Notes under the pieces: generated by a model
What the model was told of the DNA's origin: nothing
What the model saw: only the letters and a program-made list of their open reading frames with translations
Database searches by the model: none
Assembly (NCBI RefSeq): GCF_024171945.1
Contig: NZ_JAMTCR010000003.1
Coordinates: 186,001-250,000, forward strand
Direction: 5' to 3'
Origin: Actinokineospora globicatena
GTDB lineage: Bacteria; Actinomycetota; Actinomycetes; Mycobacteriales; Pseudonocardiaceae
Length of the DNA stretch: 64,000 bases
Shown here: positions 37,499 through 46,673 of the stretch, in pieces
Layout: each line of letters opens with the position of its first letter
Numbering within the stretch: the stretch's first letter is position 1
Translations under genes and position numbers: made by a program

Positions 37499-37945
37499 AT
37501 GTCGAACCTGCTGGGGGAGCTCGACGACATGGTGGACGTCGAGTACGGCCAGTTCACCGTGCAGGAGGTCAGCATGATGCGCCACGCGCTGGCCGTCGGG
37601 ATTCCAGCCGGGCCGTGGACGGCCGTCGGAGGTCCAGGCGGCCTGCTGCTGCACAGCGCCGCCAACGACCACTACCCGACCGTGCGCCTCGAACTCTGGG
37701 ACGGTGTTCCGCCAACGGCACCCGGCGACTGGGACGAGGTCCTGGAACTGACCTGCGACATCGACTCAGCGGTCCGCCTGCAGTCCGTCACCGCGTCCTT
37801 CTCCACACACACGTTGCCGATCGCCCACCCGGGCTCACACCACGCCCGCATCCACGTCGGCAACCGCGACGCGGCAACCGACCTCGCCGAGGGAACCTTC
37901 ACCTCCGGCATCGAACGCTGGCTCATCCAACTCTGGCACGACTGA
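37499..37945 (+). CDS. Hypothetical protein
   Basis: 148 residues from ATG at 37499, with GGAGGGGG about six bases upstream. The protein is soluble and acidic, with WTAVGGPGGLLLHSAANDHYPTVRLELWD and a His-rich region HPGSHHARIHVG. No family is recognised. It follows the DUF917 gene on the same strand after about 100 bp, and is convergent with the sortase-anchored protein. Confidence 0.55.
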   Translation: MSNLLGELDDMVDVEYGQFTVQEVSMMRHALAVGIPAGPWTAVGGPGGLLLHSAANDHYPTVRLELWDGVPPTAPGDWDEVLELTCDIDSAVRLQSVTASFSTHTLPIAHPGSHHARIHVGNRDAATDLAEGTFTSGIERWLIQLWHD

Positions 37946-38030
37946 CCCGCCACTCGCCCCACCGCATCCGCCGCGACAACCACCGGCGCACCAGCGCCGA
38001 GCACAGCCAGAACCGCAATCCCGCATGGGG

Positions 38031-40508
38031 TCAGTCTCGCTTCGGGCGGCGCTTTCGGGTCACGAGGATGAGGGCGGTGCCTGCGGCCAGTGTCAGGGCG
38101 CCCAGGCCTAGGAGCCAGGGGATGCCGGAGACGCCGGTGTCGGGTAGGGGTGGGCGTGAGTTGTTCGGGGCGGGGGGCGGTGAGGTCGTGGTTGGTGGGG
38201 GTGTGGTGGGGGCGGGTGTTGTTGTCGGCGGCGGCTGCGGGATGTACACGCCCGCGTCGATTGTGTGGTTTACCTCGCCGGGGGTGTTGGGGGCTGTGAC
38301 GGGGGTGGATCCGTCGCAGAGTTGGCCTGTGGTTGGTGGGGTGACGTTGGAGTCGTGGACACGGTCGGTGCCTGCCACGGGGAGGGTGAACCGCAGGTCG
38401 GTCGCGGCGGGCTTGCCGGGGACCTTGTCCGTGTTCGCGGTGCACACGTTGAACTGGACCGTGTACCTCGCGCCTCGGGTGAGTGTGTAGGTCGCGCCCA
38501 CGCCGCCGAAGTAGTACTCGCCCGCGGCGTCGGTCTTGGTGGTGGCGACCTGGTTGCCGTTGGCGTCCAGGAGGTTGATCGTCGCCCCGGGCAGTCGTAC
38601 GTCCGCCGGGTCCTGGACGCCGTTGTGGTCACCGTCGAACCACACCAGGTTGCCGATCTGGACGGGCGCGTTCGCCGCCTGGTAGGCGAGGGCGCCGAGC
38701 CCGCCCGCCTTGCCGAAACCGTTCTGGTTCGGGCCGACGAACTCGTACGCGTTGGCGTTCGGGTTGTTGCCGGGCCCCTGGCCGGTCGTGATGTCGTAGT
38801 ACCCGGTCCCGCCGGTGATGACGCGGGTCGTCGGGTCCATCTGCGTGCTGACCACCCATTGCTGCTGGGGGATATAGGCGACCGCCCCCTGCGCGGCCTC
38901 CTGGTGCGGTCCGCGCGTCGTCGGCCCTTGTGGGGCGAAGTAGTCACCGGGGAAGTACTCGACCACCCCGGCGCCCTGCTGGCCGTTGTTGGTGGTGGCC
39001 GCGTGGTCGGGGCAGGTCCCGGTGCCCTCCCAGGAGTACCCGCCAGCGGGGTTCACGCAAGCCATGTTGATGTCGCCGCCGGAGAACCCGTTCTGCGCGG
39101 CGTTGTTGCCCGGCCGCGGGTCCAGCCCACCCCAGGCCACCACGTCCATGAACCGGTCGCGGAAGCCGAGGATCATCGACCCGTCACGGGCGAAGGCCAG
39201 ACTGGCCAGCTGCGGCTGCGGGTCGATCATCGAGCCGCCACCGACATCGTGCGTGCCCCACGTCGCCAGTGCGGTGTCCCACGGGTTCCAGTGGCTGCCC
39301 TGCGCGCTGCCGGTCGAGCCCACGAGGACCTCGCCGCGCGCGAAGTCGAGCCGCTGGGTCAGCACCGCGGTGAACTGCGACCCCTTGTAGGCGTAGACGA
39401 CAGCCTTGAGGTCCGCCCGGTTCTGGGTGCTCTCCGCGCTGCACACCCCGCCGACGTAGAGCGTGTTGTCGTGTGTGGACACAGCGAACGGACGCCAGTC
39501 AGCGGTCGCCGCGCAGCCCGGGTCGGGGATCGGCACAGTGGCCTGGGGCGCCGCGGCGGTGCTGCCGGTCGCGTCGAACGTGACCAGGCTGCGGGTCAGC
39601 AGGTTCACCGCGTACAGCTTGGAACCGTCCTCGGACAACGCGAGGCCGCCGATGCTTTCCTTCGTCGGCGCCTCGGTGAACGCGGCGTCCTTGGTGAGGT
39701 TCGCCGTGTCGTGCGGCGTCACCGCGGCGCCCGGCACCTTCGCGAACAGCGTGGGTGCGCCGCTGCCATCGACCGGCACGGCGTGGATCGCGTCGCCGCC
39801 ATCGGGGCCGTAGAGGGTGTGGCGCCGAGCGAACGCGCTCTGCAACAGCCGATTCCGGTACTTGTCGTAGACCAGGCCGAAGGTCGTGCCCACCTGCGCT
39901 TGCGTGGCGAGAGTCGTCGGGCACGCGATCTGGGCGGGGCACGTGCCGCGGGTGTTCACGCCGAACGACACCAACGCTCGGGTGTCCGTGCCGGTTCCTC
40001 CACTTTGGATCGGCACGAAGTAGCGGGAGTCCGGCAGGGTGAAGTCCGCCGCGTTCCACACCCCGGTGACCACCGAAGCGTCCTTGCCGTTCGCCACTTC
40101 TACGAAGGTGGTGAAGCTGTCGAAGTGGTTGGTCGCCGTCGAGGCGGGCGCCGCTTGTAAGTAGTCGCTGTAGGGGGCCGGAATCGTGACATCGACGCGA
40201 TAGCTCCCGCCGACCAGCGCGGTGGACGGCGGAACCACGACCTTGCCGGTGGCGTCAGTGGTTCCGGTGACCTGGCGGCCCCCGCGGTCGGACACCCGGA
40301 CGTCGATACCCCGCTGCGGTACGTCCATCGTCGCGTTGATGACACCGGTGCCGAAGAAGTCTCGCAATACCTGGACCGTCAGGGTTCCGTCCGTCGCGTC
40401 CGCTGCGGCCACACCGGACGTCCCGATCATCGCGCTGGACGCGAGTAGTGCCAGGGCGAATCCCACCCGTGCTTGCCCGACCGTGCGTCGCCAGGTTGTC
40501 CGGCGCAT
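38031..40508 (-). CDS. LPXTG-anchored surface protein with SdrD B-like domain
   Basis: 825 residues from ATG at 40508. A Sec signal peptide (VGFALALLASSAMIG) starts it. The body contains a beta-propeller-like region and ends with an SdrD-B-type repeat, IGNLVWFDGDHNGVQDP and AAGEYYFGGV, seen in Gram-positive surface proteins. After a Pro/Thr-rich spacer comes the sortase signal LPDTG (788-792), a hydrophobic segment and RKRRPKRD. It should be covalently attached to the cell wall. No sortase gene is visible in the window. It is divergent from the membrane-anchored protein at 40629. Confidence 0.85.
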   Translation of the reverse strand: MRRTTWRRTVGQARVGFALALLASSAMIGTSGVAAADATDGTLTVQVLRDFFGTGVINATMDVPQRGIDVRVSDRGGRQVTGTTDATGKVVVPPSTALVGGSYRVDVTIPAPYSDYLQAAPASTATNHFDSFTTFVEVANGKDASVVTGVWNAADFTLPDSRYFVPIQSGGTGTDTRALVSFGVNTRGTCPAQIACPTTLATQAQVGTTFGLVYDKYRNRLLQSAFARRHTLYGPDGGDAIHAVPVDGSGAPTLFAKVPGAAVTPHDTANLTKDAAFTEAPTKESIGGLALSEDGSKLYAVNLLTRSLVTFDATGSTAAAPQATVPIPDPGCAATADWRPFAVSTHDNTLYVGGVCSAESTQNRADLKAVVYAYKGSQFTAVLTQRLDFARGEVLVGSTGSAQGSHWNPWDTALATWGTHDVGGGSMIDPQPQLASLAFARDGSMILGFRDRFMDVVAWGGLDPRPGNNAAQNGFSGGDINMACVNPAGGYSWEGTGTCPDHAATTNNGQQGAGVVEYFPGDYFAPQGPTTRGPHQEAAQGAVAYIPQQQWVVSTQMDPTTRVITGGTGYYDITTGQGPGNNPNANAYEFVGPNQNGFGKAGGLGALAYQAANAPVQIGNLVWFDGDHNGVQDPADVRLPGATINLLDANGNQVATTKTDAAGEYYFGGVGATYTLTRGARYTVQFNVCTANTDKVPGKPAATDLRFTLPVAGTDRVHDSNVTPPTTGQLCDGSTPVTAPNTPGEVNHTIDAGVYIPQPPPTTTPAPTTPPPTTTSPPPAPNNSRPPLPDTGVSGIPWLLGLGALTLAAGTALILVTRKRRPKRD

Positions 40509-40628
40509 CGCCGTCCCCTCGTGGAAGTCGTCGCGAACCGCCACAGACAACCAGAACGGCGACTCGTTGGGTGCGGGCGACCGGGTGAATCAGGGGGGTG
40601 AACCAGCGGCCCGTTAAGATCACGCCGC

Positions 40629-41405
40629 GTGCGGAGCATTCGAGCTCGACAACGTCCTGCGCGGCGTTCGTGGTCACCGCGACGCCGAATGGTGGTCGTC
40701 ACCGCTGTCGTGGCCGCCGTGGCGATCGGCGTGGCAGTGACCCTGATCGCCAATTCCCCCGCGACGCCAAGGGGCCCGCGTCCGCTGACTACCGACGAGG
40801 CGAACCGGCTGGCGGTCACGCGGTTCCTGAATTACCAGGCGGGTGGTCGCGCGGTGACGATCACCGTGCCGACCACCTCGGGCGGGTTGGTGATCACCGG
40901 GTCGGTCGATTACCGGGCCCATCTGGGTTATGGCGTGGTGCGCGGCACCGGCCGTGACACGTCCAGCGATGGGCTGATCCAGTGGAACAGCACCGCGGTG
41001 TTCGTCCATCCGATGACGGACTCCCTCGCGGAACCCCCTGTCACACCACCGGGTTCGGGCTGGCACCAGCGTCCGCTGACCACGTCCGGCAGTTCGCTCG
41101 ACAGCGCGCTGCTGATCACCCTCGGCTTGGGCAACGACCGGCCGGACAACGCGGAACTGCTGCCGCAGAACGGCGCCACGTGGGTCCGCGACGACCAGGT
41201 GCGCGGCCGCCGCGTGGACGTCATGGCCGGTCCAGCCGCTCGCGCCAAGCCGGACACCGCGGGCAACGTCCGCTACTGGGTGGATTCGGACAGCACCTTG
41301 CACCGGGTGGAGGCCGATGTGGCGTCCGAACCCCAGCCGGTGGTCATCGACCTCAACGCCCGGCCATACGTGCCCGTACAACCCGCACCCGGTGTCACGC
41401 CGTAG
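40629..41405 (+). CDS. Membrane-anchored hypothetical protein
   Basis: 258 residues from GTG at 40629. A basic N-terminus is followed by one hydrophobic segment, VVVTAVVAAVAIGVAVTLIA, so most of the protein faces outward. The outer part has no Cys pairs and no family I recognise. It is encoded divergently from the LPXTG protein with only 120 bp between them, and ends 2 bp from the NosD-like gene. Confidence 0.55.
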   Translation: MRSIRARQRPARRSWSPRRRMVVVTAVVAAVAIGVAVTLIANSPATPRGPRPLTTDEANRLAVTRFLNYQAGGRAVTITVPTTSGGLVITGSVDYRAHLGYGVVRGTGRDTSSDGLIQWNSTAVFVHPMTDSLAEPPVTPPGSGWHQRPLTTSGSSLDSALLITLGLGNDRPDNAELLPQNGATWVRDDQVRGRRVDVMAGPAARAKPDTAGNVRYWVDSDSTLHRVEADVASEPQPVVIDLNARPYVPVQPAPGVTP

Positions 41406-41407
41406 CG

Positions 41408-42742
41408 CTATTCAAGACGCACCACTGCCTGATCGGCGAGGAGGGACACCGCTGGCAGCGGGATGTTCGCGAGGTCCGGTAGCACCGGGACATCGGGGAC
41501 GACGGTCGGACCGGCGGTAGTGGCATTGGGGAACTGCGGTTGCGGGCCAGGCGCTGTTACGTCGGTGAACGGGATACCACGGGGCGGCTTCGGTCGTGCC
41601 CACGTGCCGGAAGGCGACACGTCGGTGGTCGGGCACGCGGCGGACGTCGCGAGCCCGGCGGGTGCCGTGGTCGTGAAGTCGTTTCCCCGCAGGCAGTTGC
41701 CCTGGCCGCGAGTGGCGGTGGGGAACGCCCACCCGATGTCGACGCCGTTGGTCGCGAACACGTTGTCCACGACCTCGTTGCCGTTGGCGGGAATGTCGGA
41801 GGTCGCGGTGATCACCAGACCCGCGTTCGCGTTCCCGGTGATCCGGTTGCGGACGAACGTGTTGTCGCTACCGCCGTCCACGCCGATGCCGATACCCCAG
41901 CCGCCGTCGGCTTGTTCCGGTGTCGAGGCCTGCTGGTTGTCCGACACCAGGTTGCCCGCGACCGTGGCGCCCTGTTGGGGGAGCAGCTTCTCCTGGTGGT
42001 CGGAGCTGGTGGTGAGACCGACCCGGTTCCCGGCGAAGCGGTTGCCGACGACGTACATCTCGCCGCTGGCGTTGGTGCCCTCGTAGCCGACCGCGTTGAG
42101 CTCGGCGACGTTGTCCCGGACGACGATGCGGCAGGGCTTGCACTGCCCCACGTAGATGCCCGAGTCGGGCGAACCTGAGGCGTACGAGTGCTCGATGACC
42201 CCGTCCTGGGCGGAGAACGCGTAGATGCCGTACAGGCCGTTGCCGGTGGCGGTCACGTGGGAGACCAGAAAGGATCTCAGGAACGTGACCGGTTCGTCGC
42301 CGGTGTCGTAGCCGCCCTGGCCGGGTGACCCGGCGGCGGCCCGCGCCGACCCGGTGACCAGGACCCCGTTCTGCGTGTTGCCGCGCACCGTCAGGTTCTG
42401 CACCGCGACGCCGGGCGCGGTGACGACGATCCCGTTCGGCTGCCGCAACCGCCCGTCGATGACGACCCCGTCCCGGGACTCTCCGCGAAGGGTGACCCGC
42501 TCGGTGCTGACCTTGACGGACTCGTGGTACACGCCGGGTGCGACCAGCACGAGATCCCCGGGCCGTGCGAGGGATACGCCCGCTGTGATCGTCGGGGCGT
42601 CAGCGGGAACCCGGATCGTCACGTGCGCGCCCTCGGGTCGCACACCACTGCCCGGTCCGGCACTGCCCGGTCCGCCACCGTCGGAGCCGCAGCCCGCGAG
42701 TGCCAGTACCGCCAAGACCGGGGCGAGACCTCGACCAAGCAT
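41408..42742 (-). CDS. NosD/parallel beta-helix lipoprotein
   Basis: 444 residues. It starts with a lipoprotein signal whose lipobox is LALAGC, followed by a Gly-rich spacer. The mature part repeats a right-handed beta-helix pattern: TITAGVSLARPGDLVLVAPGVY, then GNTQNGVLV, GNGLYGIYAF and GNANAGLVI, as in NosD and polysaccharide-degrading proteins. It could bind or act on polymers at the cell surface. It is divergent from the Dyp-type peroxidase gene with about 65 bp between the starts. Confidence 0.75.
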   Translation of the reverse strand: MLGRGLAPVLAVLALAGCGSDGGGPGSAGPGSGVRPEGAHVTIRVPADAPTITAGVSLARPGDLVLVAPGVYHESVKVSTERVTLRGESRDGVVIDGRLRQPNGIVVTAPGVAVQNLTVRGNTQNGVLVTGSARAAAGSPGQGGYDTGDEPVTFLRSFLVSHVTATGNGLYGIYAFSAQDGVIEHSYASGSPDSGIYVGQCKPCRIVVRDNVAELNAVGYEGTNASGEMYVVGNRFAGNRVGLTTSSDHQEKLLPQQGATVAGNLVSDNQQASTPEQADGGWGIGIGVDGGSDNTFVRNRITGNANAGLVITATSDIPANGNEVVDNVFATNGVDIGWAFPTATRGQGNCLRGNDFTTTAPAGLATSAACPTTDVSPSGTWARPKPPRGIPFTDVTAPGPQPQFPNATTAGPTVVPDVPVLPDLANIPLPAVSLLADQAVVRLE

Positions 42743-42806
42743 GGGTCCCAGTCTGGCACGGTGGCCGGATTCGCCGACAGCAGGGCGAATGTGGCACTCT
42801 CCACCG

Positions 42807-43925
42807 GTGCGCCAACCGTCACGTCGTGCGTTTTTCGGTGCTACAGCGGCTGTTGCGGTCGGGAGCCTCACCGCGGCGTGCGAGTCCGACGTGCCGCGGG
42901 AGACCTCCACGGCGATCGCTCCGGTACCGCCAACCGGGCGTTTCCAGGCGGGGATCGTCGCGCCCCAGGAAGCCCAGGCCACCGTGTTGGTCGTTGTGGC
43001 AGATCTCCACGACGGAGTGGCTGTCGGTCCGCTGGTGGCCGAACTCGGTAAGACCGTCCAAGCGCTCACGGCGGGAGCCGACGCGCGGCTGTTCGGCCTG
43101 CCACCGGGTGATCTCACCGTGACCATCGGCATCGGCCCCAGGCTCGTGCGCATGGCTGACCCAGCACTTCCTGGTGCGGAGGACCTCCCGGAGTTCCCCC
43201 ACGAGCAGATCCCACCGTCGGCGCGCGGCGGCGACCTGTTGCTGCAGATCTGCGCCAGCGATCCGATGATCCCGCCGATCGCGGCCGCTGCCCTGCTGGA
43301 GAGCCGCGGTCTGCGAGAGCGGTGGCGGCAGTCTGGCCACCGTGGCACGACCGTCCCGGTGGAGGGTGGCCACACCGCGCCGCGAAACCTCTTCGGCTTC
43401 ACCGACGGCATCGTCGGCCCGCGCACGACCGCCCAGCAGCACCAGAACCTCTGGCTTCCCGATGGTCCCGCCACCGATGGGACCATCGCCGTACTCCGCC
43501 GCATCCAGCTCGACCTGCCGCGATTCGCTGCTTTGCCCGTCACCGAACAAGAAGCGGTCTTCGGCCGACGCCGCCACACGAGCGAACCACTCTCCGGCGG
43601 CACCATCGCCTCCGACCCGGACCTCACCGCGAAGACCCCCGACGGCCGCTACCGGATCCCCGCGGACGCCCACGTGCGCCGAGCCCACCCCGCCGCGGTG
43701 GGCGTCGGCCTCATGCTGCGCCGCTCCTACAGCATCACCGACCCCGTCCCCGGTCTGCTCTTCATCAGCTTCCAGAACGACATCCGGACGTTCACCAAGA
43801 CCCTCACCCACATGAGCAACGGGGACGCGCTGCTCCCGTTCACCACCACGACCGCCTGCGCGACGTTCCTGATACTCCCCGGCTTCGACGACACACACCC
43901 GCTGGGCGCAACGGTTTTCCGCTAG
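42807..43925 (+). CDS. Tat-exported Dyp-type peroxidase (EfeB-like)
   Basis: 372 residues from GTG at 42807; ATG at 42789 would add six residues. The signal has both SRRAFFG, a twin-arginine motif, and LTAAC, a lipobox, so it is likely a Tat-exported lipoprotein. The enzyme has the family motif GFTDGIVGP (the GxxDG with the distal Asp), RRSYSI and, near the C-terminus, PGLLFISFQNDI. Dyp peroxidases bind heme and oxidise dyes or extract iron from heme. No EfeO or EfeU gene is adjacent. A redox function at the cell surface is likely. Confidence 0.82.
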   Translation: MRQPSRRAFFGATAAVAVGSLTAACESDVPRETSTAIAPVPPTGRFQAGIVAPQEAQATVLVVVADLHDGVAVGPLVAELGKTVQALTAGADARLFGLPPGDLTVTIGIGPRLVRMADPALPGAEDLPEFPHEQIPPSARGGDLLLQICASDPMIPPIAAAALLESRGLRERWRQSGHRGTTVPVEGGHTAPRNLFGFTDGIVGPRTTAQQHQNLWLPDGPATDGTIAVLRRIQLDLPRFAALPVTEQEAVFGRRRHTSEPLSGGTIASDPDLTAKTPDGRYRIPADAHVRRAHPAAVGVGLMLRRSYSITDPVPGLLFISFQNDIRTFTKTLTHMSNGDALLPFTTTTACATFLILPGFDDTHPLGATVFR

Positions 43926-43943
43926 CAGCCACACCGCTGAGGG

Positions 43944-44489
43944 TCAACGGACCCCTGGCTGACCAGCGCGGTAGTCGGCGGCCAGGAGACCGAACAGCAG
44001 GTCATCGGTCCACTCGCCGCGCAGCCAGGTGTTCGCCCGTCGCAGGCCCTCACGCTGGAAGCCCACCCGTTCCAGGAGACGCGCGGACGCCTCGTTGCGC
44101 GGGTCGCACTCCGCCGAGACCCGGTGCAGTCCCCGGTCGACGAACAGATGCCGCAGCACCCGCGCCACAGCCTCAGTGCCATACCCGAGCCCCTGCGACG
44201 ACGCCGCGATGGTGAACCCGATCTCGGCCTGCATCCGGTTCTCGTGCAGGTTCACCCCGAGATCGCCGATCAACACCCCATCGAGCGAGATGGCGTACTG
44301 AAACCACCCAACCGCCCCCGGATCATCGACCGCATACCCCGCGACGACCTCGCCCGCCCGCTCCACCGACAACGGCGTCTCCCACGCCTGGTACCGAGCA
44401 ACCTCCGGATCCGACCGATAGGCCGCGAACGCCTCCGCGTCCCCCGGCTCGAACGAACGCAGCACCAGCCGCTCAGCACTAAGACGCAT
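43944..44489 (-). CDS. GNAT-family N-acetyltransferase (RimJ/RimL-like)
   Basis: 181 residues from ATG at 44489. It starts with LVLRSFEPGDAEAFAAYRSDP, and has the acetyl-CoA loop ASSQGLGYGTEAVARVL and a C-terminal NEASARLLERVGFQREG, the typical GNAT_3 order. Substrate may be a protein N-terminus or a small amine. It is convergent with the peroxidase gene. No other local context helps. Confidence 0.85.
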   Translation of the reverse strand: MRLSAERLVLRSFEPGDAEAFAAYRSDPEVARYQAWETPLSVERAGEVVAGYAVDDPGAVGWFQYAISLDGVLIGDLGVNLHENRMQAEIGFTIAASSQGLGYGTEAVARVLRHLFVDRGLHRVSAECDPRNEASARLLERVGFQREGLRRANTWLRGEWTDDLLFGLLAADYRAGQPGVR

Positions 44490-44649
44490 GGCGTGGAGAG
44501 TAGGCGATGCCGCACTTTTTCTTGCCGCCAACGCGGGCGGAGTGTCGTGCTGGGAGGTCAGAGGCCGCCGATGAGGATGGGGGCCACGTCGGAGAATCGG
44601 GCGAGGGTGGCGAAGGTGTGCGCTCCGAGGGCAACCCGGTTCCGTGCCT

Positions 44650-45609
44650 TCAGCTCTTGGCGCCGCCGCGCTTGCGGTTGCGCGGGGGAGGCCCACCGGG
44701 AGGGTGCTCGGTCCACTTCCACCAGGTGTAGTGGTATTCGCCTTGTTCGACCTGGAATTGGTGGCCGCAGTCGTGGCACTCGCAGATGCGGTCGGGTATC
44801 CATTGTCCGTCGTTGGGGACTGTGGCCACGATGCGGATGTGGTCCTGAACCTCCTCCTTCGCGGGGTCGTAGAACTGGTGCGAGAGGTAGGCGGCGCAGA
44901 GGCAGGTGCCGTTGGTGAAGAGTTCGATCCGGTGGAGTGCGTGGTCCAGGTGGGACCCGTTGGAGGCGAGCGCGCCGCCGAGGTCTGCGTTCGCGGTTGC
45001 CTTGCGGATGGCGGGTAGAGCGCGTGCCAGTGGTGTCAGGATCTCGGGGTCGCGGGTCTTGATGACGGCCCACACCCCGGACAGCACCCGGTCCTTGTCG
45101 CCGGAGAGGAGGTCGGCGACCACGGGGGAGTGGAGCGCCTTTTCCTCGTCGCCCGGTCCGGCTAGCCACCGCGCGGGCAGCACGAGTACGGCGGCCTTGC
45201 TGGCCTTCGGCGCGGCAGCCGAGTTATCGATGAGGACCACGGCGTCGCTCCCGGACCGCCACCAAGTCGCGCTGTCCGAGTCGAGCGCTCGCACCAGGCT
45301 CGCGGGTGCGCTGCGCCGGTCGTACTTCGTCGAGCCCGCGTCGTCGGTGAAGCGTGTCGCGTCGAAGCGGTGGCGGGCGCCCCAGCGCTGGTCGGCCAGC
45401 GTGCGGAGGGGCGAGGTCAAGGCCGCCAGGGCAGCCGCGTCCGAAGTGGCGCCGAGGGGGAGGACGTGCATGAGGTAGCTGGTTTGCCCGGCGAGCCCGT
45501 CGATCTCCCATTCGAGCCACTCGTCGCCGTCCGGCCAGGGCAGGTCGGCCATCTGCTCGATCACGGCCACCACCCGCGCAGGGCTGGCGTCGACGACCTC
45601 GTCAGGCAC
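44650..45609 (-). CDS. Hypothetical protein with C-terminal zinc-knuckle-like motif
   Basis: 319 residues, mainly polar and helical. The only clear motif is CECHDCGHQF near residue 285, a possible metal site built by three Cys and a His. No family is recognised. Its start overlaps the end of the SUKH-like gene by 8 bp, so the two are one transcript. Such pairs often belong to contact-dependent toxin/immunity loci, but no toxin is seen here. Confidence 0.5.
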   Translation of the reverse strand: MPDEVVDASPARVVAVIEQMADLPWPDGDEWLEWEIDGLAGQTSYLMHVLPLGATSDAAALAALTSPLRTLADQRWGARHRFDATRFTDDAGSTKYDRRSAPASLVRALDSDSATWWRSGSDAVVLIDNSAAAPKASKAAVLVLPARWLAGPGDEEKALHSPVVADLLSGDKDRVLSGVWAVIKTRDPEILTPLARALPAIRKATANADLGGALASNGSHLDHALHRIELFTNGTCLCAAYLSHQFYDPAKEEVQDHIRIVATVPNDGQWIPDRICECHDCGHQFQVEQGEYHYTWWKWTEHPPGGPPPRNRKRGGAKS

Positions 45610-46132
45610 TCGGGCCCGCCAGCACCTCGCGGTAGCGGGCGACGTGGTACTCCGCCGGGGTCGGTGACACCGTCGGCTCCGGGAGCTCGTCGGGATCGTC
45701 GGCGCTGATCGTCACGCCGTGCGATCGGCACCGCGCGACCAGGTCGGGATAGCCGTCCTCGGTCCACTGGCCGTACTCGTCGCACAGGGCCTCGCTGAGG
45801 GTGGTACCCCGCAAGACGTGGAACTGGCCCTCGTTGTCGAAACTGACCACAGGCGCCACGGACAGCGGGAGTTCGCCGGGACCACGCCAGTAGCCGAACG
45901 CCTGCCCCTCGTCCGCGTCCTCGGCGACCCACGTGATCAGCGCGGCCGTCTCCTCGATCGCCCGAACATTGGCGGCGATATCGGGATTCGCGAGATCCTC
46001 GGCGCTCAAGTAGTCGGTGCCCAGCGCCTCGGGCCGCTCACCGTCGGCAAGCAGTCGCACACTGCCCGACCACGGGTTCACCCCACCGGCGTTGTGGTGG
46101 CGGCGCCACACGGCGAGATCGTCGGGAACCAT
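45602..46132 (-). CDS. SMI1/KNR4 (SUKH)-like protein
   Basis: 176 residues from ATG at 46132. The order LAVWRRHHNAGGVNPW, ITWVAEDADEGQAFGYWRG, PVVSFDNEGQFHVL and LCDEYGQ is that of the SUKH superfamily, many of whose members neutralise polymorphic toxins. It is the first gene of a two-gene minus-strand unit with the Cys-motif protein. Family assignment is by pattern only. Confidence 0.5.
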   Translation of the reverse strand: MVPDDLAVWRRHHNAGGVNPWSGSVRLLADGERPEALGTDYLSAEDLANPDIAANVRAIEETAALITWVAEDADEGQAFGYWRGPGELPLSVAPVVSFDNEGQFHVLRGTTLSEALCDEYGQWTEDGYPDLVARCRSHGVTISADDPDELPEPTVSPTPAEYHVARYREVLAGPSA

Positions 46133-46382
46133 CGTCCTGTCTCTCCTGGGTGTGCCGCTCCTCGGTGGCGTGCACCGCGCAGCAGTCTCGCACGGAGGTC
46201 GGAGCCGTTGTTGTCGACACCGGGACAGGGATGACGACCGGCACGACCAGGTCGACCCAAAGGTCCACAGTGGAGGGATCGCGTCGGGGTCCACCGCGGT
46301 GCTTCGGTGCCGGAAGGGCTGGAGGTGGCCGGCTTCCACCAGCCGATCGGCGCCCACGACGGGGAGCCTGGACCGGCCGGGC

Positions 46383-46399
46383 ACCGGGTCGGACCCGGT
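46383..46399. promoter_or_regulatory. Perfect inverted repeat, possible operator of the NRPS cluster
   Basis: ACCGGGTC-G-GACCCGGT, eight-base arms with a single-base centre, about 275 bp upstream of the NRPS start. The compact symmetric form suits a dimeric repressor. No TetR or similar gene is visible nearby. Confidence 0.4.
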
Positions 46400-46480
46400 A
46401 TCACGGGCGGTGGTGGTGAGGTGGGGACGCGTTCACCCGTTTGACGGTGCAGGAGCCGGGCTTCCAGTCGTTACGGTGGT

Positions 46481-46489
46481 TGATATAAG
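46481..46489 (+). promoter_or_regulatory. AT-rich TGATATAAG, possible -10 region
   Basis: A rare AT-rich patch in a very GC-rich context, about 185 bp before the NRPS start. TATAAG is at 46484-46489 with a TG pair upstream. No convincing -35 box is found at the expected distance; an alternative TTGACG lies at 46441-46446. Confidence 0.25.
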
Positions 46490-46673
46490 GGGGTCGACAA
46501 ACGTCGGGGAAACTCTCGTGAACAGGGTCGGTGCTGCCGTCCGGTATTGGTCTTATCCGGGCGGTTTCAGCGTGCCCGATCATTAGGGGGCTGGGGTTGT
46601 TCAGCGTTGTGCCGTGCCGCGCAGATGACCGGAATTCGGACAAGCCCGACGCCGATGGCGGAAGGTGTTCGGG

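Larger units (their letters stand above)
46133..46673. other. Divergent intergenic region upstream of the NRPS operon
   Basis: 541 bp without a supported gene. It contains a perfect inverted repeat (46383-46399), an AT-rich spot (46481-46489) and the NRPS ribosome site GGAAGG (46660-46665). It should hold the promoter of the whole + strand cluster that begins at 46674. Confidence 0.6.

Noticed and set aside
43935..43965. Small hairpin AGGGTC/GACCCC between peroxidase and GNAT genes
   Set aside because: The stem is only five to six base pairs and overlaps coding sequence; too weak to call a terminator.
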